The notes beneath the pieces were generated by a model. The model worked only from the letters and a program-made list of their open reading frames with translations, was not told where the DNA came from and did no database searches. Position numbers and translations under genes: made by a program. A stretch of 64,000 bases of DNA. Origin: Flavobacterium sp. 270. Its GTDB lineage: Bacteria > Bacteroidota > Bacteroidia > Flavobacteriales > Flavobacteriaceae. The DNA lies in the NCBI RefSeq assembly GCF_004368785.1, contig NZ_SODM01000001.1, positions 248,001 through 312,000 of the forward strand. Direction: 5' to 3'. Positions 60,619 to 64,000 of this stretch are shown in pieces; positions within the stretch are counted from its first letter, which is position 1, and the number at the start of each line of letters is the position of its first letter.

Positions 60619-63417
60619 ATGAGACAAACAATTCTACTATTATGTTGCTTTCTTTTTTTATCAAATACTTTAAAGGCACAAGTATCAGGCACAGTCAAAG
60701 GATTTGTAGCAGATACCACAAACAATTCTACGTTAACAAAAGCATCAGTCTCTTTATTAAGAGCACAAGATTCTGTTTTAGTAAAATTTACACGAGCTAA
60801 AGAAAATGGCTCTTTTGAGTTGAATAATATTAAAGCCGGTAAATTTATTTTACTGGTTTCTTATCCCAAATATGCTGATTTTGTAGACGAATTTTCTGTT
60901 GATTCCACAAAGTTAATCAAAGATTATGGCAAAATTAATTTGCTTGATAAAGGAAAATTACTATCCGAAATAATTATAAAAGGCAATAGAGCCGCTATGA
61001 AAATCAAAGGAGATACGTTAGAATTTGATCCAAAAGCTTTTAAAATAGAACCTAATGCAAAAGTGGAAGATCTGATAAAACAATTCCCGGGAATACAAAT
61101 TGATAAGGATGGAAAAATTACTGCTCAAGGCGAAACTGTAACCAAAGTTTTGGTTGATGGTGAAGAATTTTTTGGTGATGATCCCACTTTAGTTACAAAA
61201 AATCTACGTGCGGACATGGTTGATAAAGTACAATTGTACGACAAAAAAAGTGATCAAGCCGCTTTTACAGGAATTGATGATGGTCAGAAAACCAAAACTC
61301 TAAATGTTAAACTTAAAGAAGACAAAAAAAATGGCCATTTCGGGAAAGTAGAACTCGGAGGAGGAACTGATAATTTTTACAAAGGCCAAGCGATGTTTAA
61401 TAAGTTTTGGGATAAGAAAAAATTAGCCGCTTATGGCATTTTTGGCAACACAGGACAAGTAGGATTAGGATGGGGAGATAAAGATAAATATGGACAAAGC
61501 AGTTATCAAGTAAATGATGACGGCGGTATTTATTTTTCAAACAATGGAAATGATGAATTTGATAGTTGGGATGGACAATTTAATGGTGAAGGAATTCCAG
61601 TAGCCCAAACTGGCGGAATACATTTTGATAATAAATGGAACAACGATAAAGAATCTATCAATGTAAATTATAAAATTGGCGATATCAAACTTTCAGGAGA
61701 TCGCAATGATATTAACCAGCAAAATTTAAGTTCTAGCAGCATTTATAATACTTCAGACAAGAATTTTGAGAAAAATATGACTAAAAATAAACTTGATCTG
61801 GCTTATGAAATTAAAATTGATACTACTTTAACTTTAAAATTAAATGTAGATGGATTATTTAAAAAAAGTAATTCAAGTGAAGCAGAAATGCGAAAAGGTA
61901 CTGACGAACAAGGCAGTCAATTGAATAATTTGAAACAGACAACTACAAACGAGGTTGATGATAAAATATTTAACATAAATACTTTATTAACTAAAAGACT
62001 TAAAAAAACGGGGCGAACATTATCTCTTAATTTAAGCCAATCCAGTACAGACAGCAAAAGTGATGGTTATTTAAATTCCAGAGCTGAATTTTTTACACCA
62101 TCCGTAATTAGTCCTGACAGCACCAAAGTAGTCGATCAAAATAAGGTCAACACTATTAGCAATACAACTTTTAAATCAAATTTAATCTATACCGAACCGT
62201 TATCCAAAAGTATATCTTTAATTCTTAATTATGGATTCAACATTAGTAACGGAAAAGCTGATCGTAAATCTTTTAATCAATCTTCAACTGGCGATTATAC
62301 TGTTTTGGATTCTATCTTTAGTAATAATTATGAATTAGACCAAACGATAAACCAACTTGGAGCGATTTTTAATTACAAAAAAAATAAAACTGTTTTATCT
62401 TTTGGTTCTAAATTTAGCGGTGTAAACTTTAAACAATATGATGTTTATAAAGAGAGTTCTTTTAAGCAAAAATTTGTTAACTACATGCCTCAGATCAACT
62501 ATCAATATAATTTTAAACAAAGAGAATCACTGCGTTTTTCGTATAACGGAAACACCGATCAGCCGACATTAGAACAAATACAGCCGATACGAAATAATCA
62601 AAACCAGTTAAATACGATTTTGGGTAATCCGAATTTAGATCCTTCTTTTAGAAATAATTTTAGAGGAAGTTATTATTCGTATAAAGTACTTAGCAATCAA
62701 TATTTTTCGGTTAATGGATCGTACAATTTTACGTTAGATCCAATAGTAAGTAATGTGATTACAAATGATAGAGGAGAAAGTATTTCTCAATTTGTAAACC
62801 TAAAAAACAAAGCTACAACAAGTTATTATTTGAACGGTAATTTTGGCAGAACAATCAAAGCCATAGACATGTCAGCAGGAATTGGTTTAAGTGCCAACAA
62901 AAATGTTAACTATAATTACATCAATACACAACTGAATCAAACTAAAAATTCAAGTTATTCCTTTAATTTAAACTTATCAAAGTATAAAGAAAAAAAATAT
63001 AATTTTAATACCAGCTTCGGACCTACTTACAACGTTGCTGATGCAAGCATCAACAAAAATAGTGACAGCAATGGCTGGGGTTTTAATGGAAATTTCTGGA
63101 CCAGTGTAGAATTACCTTTCAAACTAGAAATTAGCACAGATGGTAATTATCAATATAATGGAAAAACGCAAGTGATTCAGGAAACTTTTGAGCGTTTTAT
63201 TTGGAATGCATCTATCACCAAAAAATTCTTTAAATCAGATAATTTAAGAGTTTCTATAACGGGAAGAGATCTTTTGAACCAAAATGTAGGATTTAATCGT
63301 TCTGCATTCAATGGAAATATCAACCAAAGTACTTATACCACTATCCAAAGATACTTTATGTTCTCTGTAAGCTGGGACTTCAGCAAAATGGGCGGAGGAG
63401 AAATTAAACAAAACTAA
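60619..63417 (+). CDS. Outer-membrane beta-barrel protein, TonB-receptor-like
   Basis: The 932-residue protein has a signal peptide (MRQTILLLCCFLFLSNTLKAQ). A carboxypeptidase-regulatory-like beta domain follows (about 25-110, GTVKGFVADTTNNSTLTKASVSLL), then a plug-like segment (about 120-220, VEDLIKQFPGIQIDKDGKITAQGETVTKVLVDGEEFFGDDP). The long C-terminal barrel has many alternating strands (about 230-932). This is the Bacteroidota 'TonB receptor, outer membrane beta-barrel' group. It usually pairs with a GLPGLI-family protein, as here: the partner starts 5 bp after its stop. The substrate is unknown; peptide or metal uptake and protein export have been suggested for related pairs. Confidence 0.85.
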   Translation: MRQTILLLCCFLFLSNTLKAQVSGTVKGFVADTTNNSTLTKASVSLLRAQDSVLVKFTRAKENGSFELNNIKAGKFILLVSYPKYADFVDEFSVDSTKLIKDYGKINLLDKGKLLSEIIIKGNRAAMKIKGDTLEFDPKAFKIEPNAKVEDLIKQFPGIQIDKDGKITAQGETVTKVLVDGEEFFGDDPTLVTKNLRADMVDKVQLYDKKSDQAAFTGIDDGQKTKTLNVKLKEDKKNGHFGKVELGGGTDNFYKGQAMFNKFWDKKKLAAYGIFGNTGQVGLGWGDKDKYGQSSYQVNDDGGIYFSNNGNDEFDSWDGQFNGEGIPVAQTGGIHFDNKWNNDKESINVNYKIGDIKLSGDRNDINQQNLSSSSIYNTSDKNFEKNMTKNKLDLAYEIKIDTTLTLKLNVDGLFKKSNSSEAEMRKGTDEQGSQLNNLKQTTTNEVDDKIFNINTLLTKRLKKTGRTLSLNLSQSSTDSKSDGYLNSRAEFFTPSVISPDSTKVVDQNKVNTISNTTFKSNLIYTEPLSKSISLILNYGFNISNGKADRKSFNQSSTGDYTVLDSIFSNNYELDQTINQLGAIFNYKKNKTVLSFGSKFSGVNFKQYDVYKESSFKQKFVNYMPQINYQYNFKQRESLRFSYNGNTDQPTLEQIQPIRNNQNQLNTILGNPNLDPSFRNNFRGSYYSYKVLSNQYFSVNGSYNFTLDPIVSNVITNDRGESISQFVNLKNKATTSYYLNGNFGRTIKAIDMSAGIGLSANKNVNYNYINTQLNQTKNSSYSFNLNLSKYKEKKYNFNTSFGPTYNVADASINKNSDSNGWGFNGNFWTSVELPFKLEISTDGNYQYNGKTQVIQETFERFIWNASITKKFFKSDNLRVSITGRDLLNQNVGFNRSAFNGNINQSTYTTIQRYFMFSVSWDFSKMGGGEIKQN

Positions 63418-63421
63418 AACC

Positions 63422-64000
63422 ATGAAAACAATAATAAATCGCATCTTAATTTTAATAATTGTATTGACATGCTGCAATACTTTTGCACAAAATGACCACT
63501 TTGTACAAAATGGCGTAATCGAATTTGAGAAAAAATCGAATATGTATGCTTTGATTACAAAAAAAATAAAAGGAGAAACTGATAGTTATTATCAAGCCGC
63601 TTTTGAAAGTTATAAAAAAACCAATCCACAATTTAAAACTACAAAAAGCATTCTCAGTTTTTCAAAAAACAAGAGTTTATACAAATGGGACGAAACCAAA
63701 GAATCAGCAAGCAACAACAGTTGGATTGGAGATGATGCAATGGCTAATTTAAAAAATGTTATCGCTACAGATCTAGATACCCAAACCAGCATTACCCAAA
63801 AAAACGTTTACGATGATTTATATTTAGTTAAAGATAGTTTACGCAAAATTGACTGGAAAATTACCGATGAAACCAGAGAAATCGCGGGTTATGAATGCCG
63901 CAGAGCAAATGCTATAGTGCTTGATTCTGTTTATGTTGTTGCTTATTACACTATTCAAATTCCATTTGCTGGCGGCCCTGAATCTTTTACAGGATTACCC
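63422..64000 (+). CDS. GLPGLI-family protein (partial, runs off the window)
   Basis: The ATG at 63422 is followed by a signal peptide (MKTIINRILILIIVLTCCNTFAQ). The visible 193 residues have the GLPGLI family pattern: W.ITDETREIAGYECRRANAIV, then VVAYYTIQIPFAGGPESFTGLP at the window edge, where the GLPGLI motif itself begins. The family is secreted or periplasmic, of unknown function, and is nearly always next to a TonB-type barrel gene, here 5 bp upstream. The C-terminus is beyond base 64000. Confidence 0.9.
   Translation, partial: MKTIINRILILIIVLTCCNTFAQNDHFVQNGVIEFEKKSNMYALITKKIKGETDSYYQAAFESYKKTNPQFKTTKSILSFSKNKSLYKWDETKESASNNSWIGDDAMANLKNVIATDLDTQTSITQKNVYDDLYLVKDSLRKIDWKITDETREIAGYECRRANAIVLDSVYVVAYYTIQIPFAGGPESFTGLP

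Noticed and set aside
1..64000. CRISPR arrays, rRNA genes and riboswitches
   Set aside because: No evenly spaced direct repeats of 23-40 bp, no rRNA-like tracts and no recognisable riboswitch core were seen by eye.

Overview
The window is a piece of a Bacteroidota chromosome, most likely Flavobacterium or a close relative. It is AT-rich, with long AT-rich intergenic gaps. It carries Bacteroidota-type promoters (TTTG, 19 bp, TAnnTTTG), a type IX secretion sorting domain, a SusE/F-like domain, and an outer-membrane barrel protein paired with a GLPGLI-family protein. Family names are assigned by eye from motifs; no database search was run.

Bases 1-14125 are ordinary chromosome: the 3' end of recG, a minus-strand group of sensor and redox genes (Aer-like PAS protein, a histidine-kinase relative lacking its histidine, a membrane-anchored thioredoxin-fold protein), an RND efflux operon (adaptor, pump, outer-membrane channel), a bestrophin-like channel, pheT, a lipoprotein, apt and tRNA-Arg(ACG).

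Bases 14112-36703 are a 22.6-kb integrative element in the 3' end of tRNA-Arg. It is bounded by a 16-bp direct repeat, and both ends carry direct copies of a TTAGTCCAC-type motif that look like integrase arm sites. A tyrosine integrase, a small MerR/excisionase-like protein and a 1184-residue helicase form the mobility end. The cargo is a co-directional defence block: hsdR, a fused GmrSD-type (DUF262/DUF1524) nuclease, hsdM, an hsdS with an extra C-terminal domain, then an AAA ATPase/HNH pair resembling Septu (PtuA/PtuB). Two adjacent IS3-type transposase genes and small genes of unknown function fill the rest.

Bases 36704-45200 are a second accessory stretch. The most interesting part is a two-gene unit of an active-looking Ser/Thr protein kinase and a DUF3010 (RNase H-like) protein. 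There is also a DUF3892 protein, a decayed RAYT transposase flanked by inverted REP-like palindromes, a serine beta-lactamase-like hydrolase with a SusE/F-like C-terminus, and several unrecognised genes.

Bases 45224-59805 are rich in small oxidoreductase and detoxification genes: a GapN-like aldehyde dehydrogenase, three SDRs (two recent duplicates), an ABM monooxygenase, a cupin, a VOC protein, an old-yellow-enzyme homologue, two short Crp/Fnr regulators and an HxlR regulator. The regulatory DNA is unusually legible. TGTGA-N6-TCACA-type palindromes precede three genes, a perfect TTGAT-N4-ATCAA box precedes the VOC gene, and an 18-bp palindrome lies between the HxlR and OYE genes. A secreted glucose/sorbosone-dehydrogenase-type protein sits within this stretch.

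Bases 60619-64000 hold a TonB-receptor-like barrel protein and the start of its GLPGLI partner, which runs off the window.
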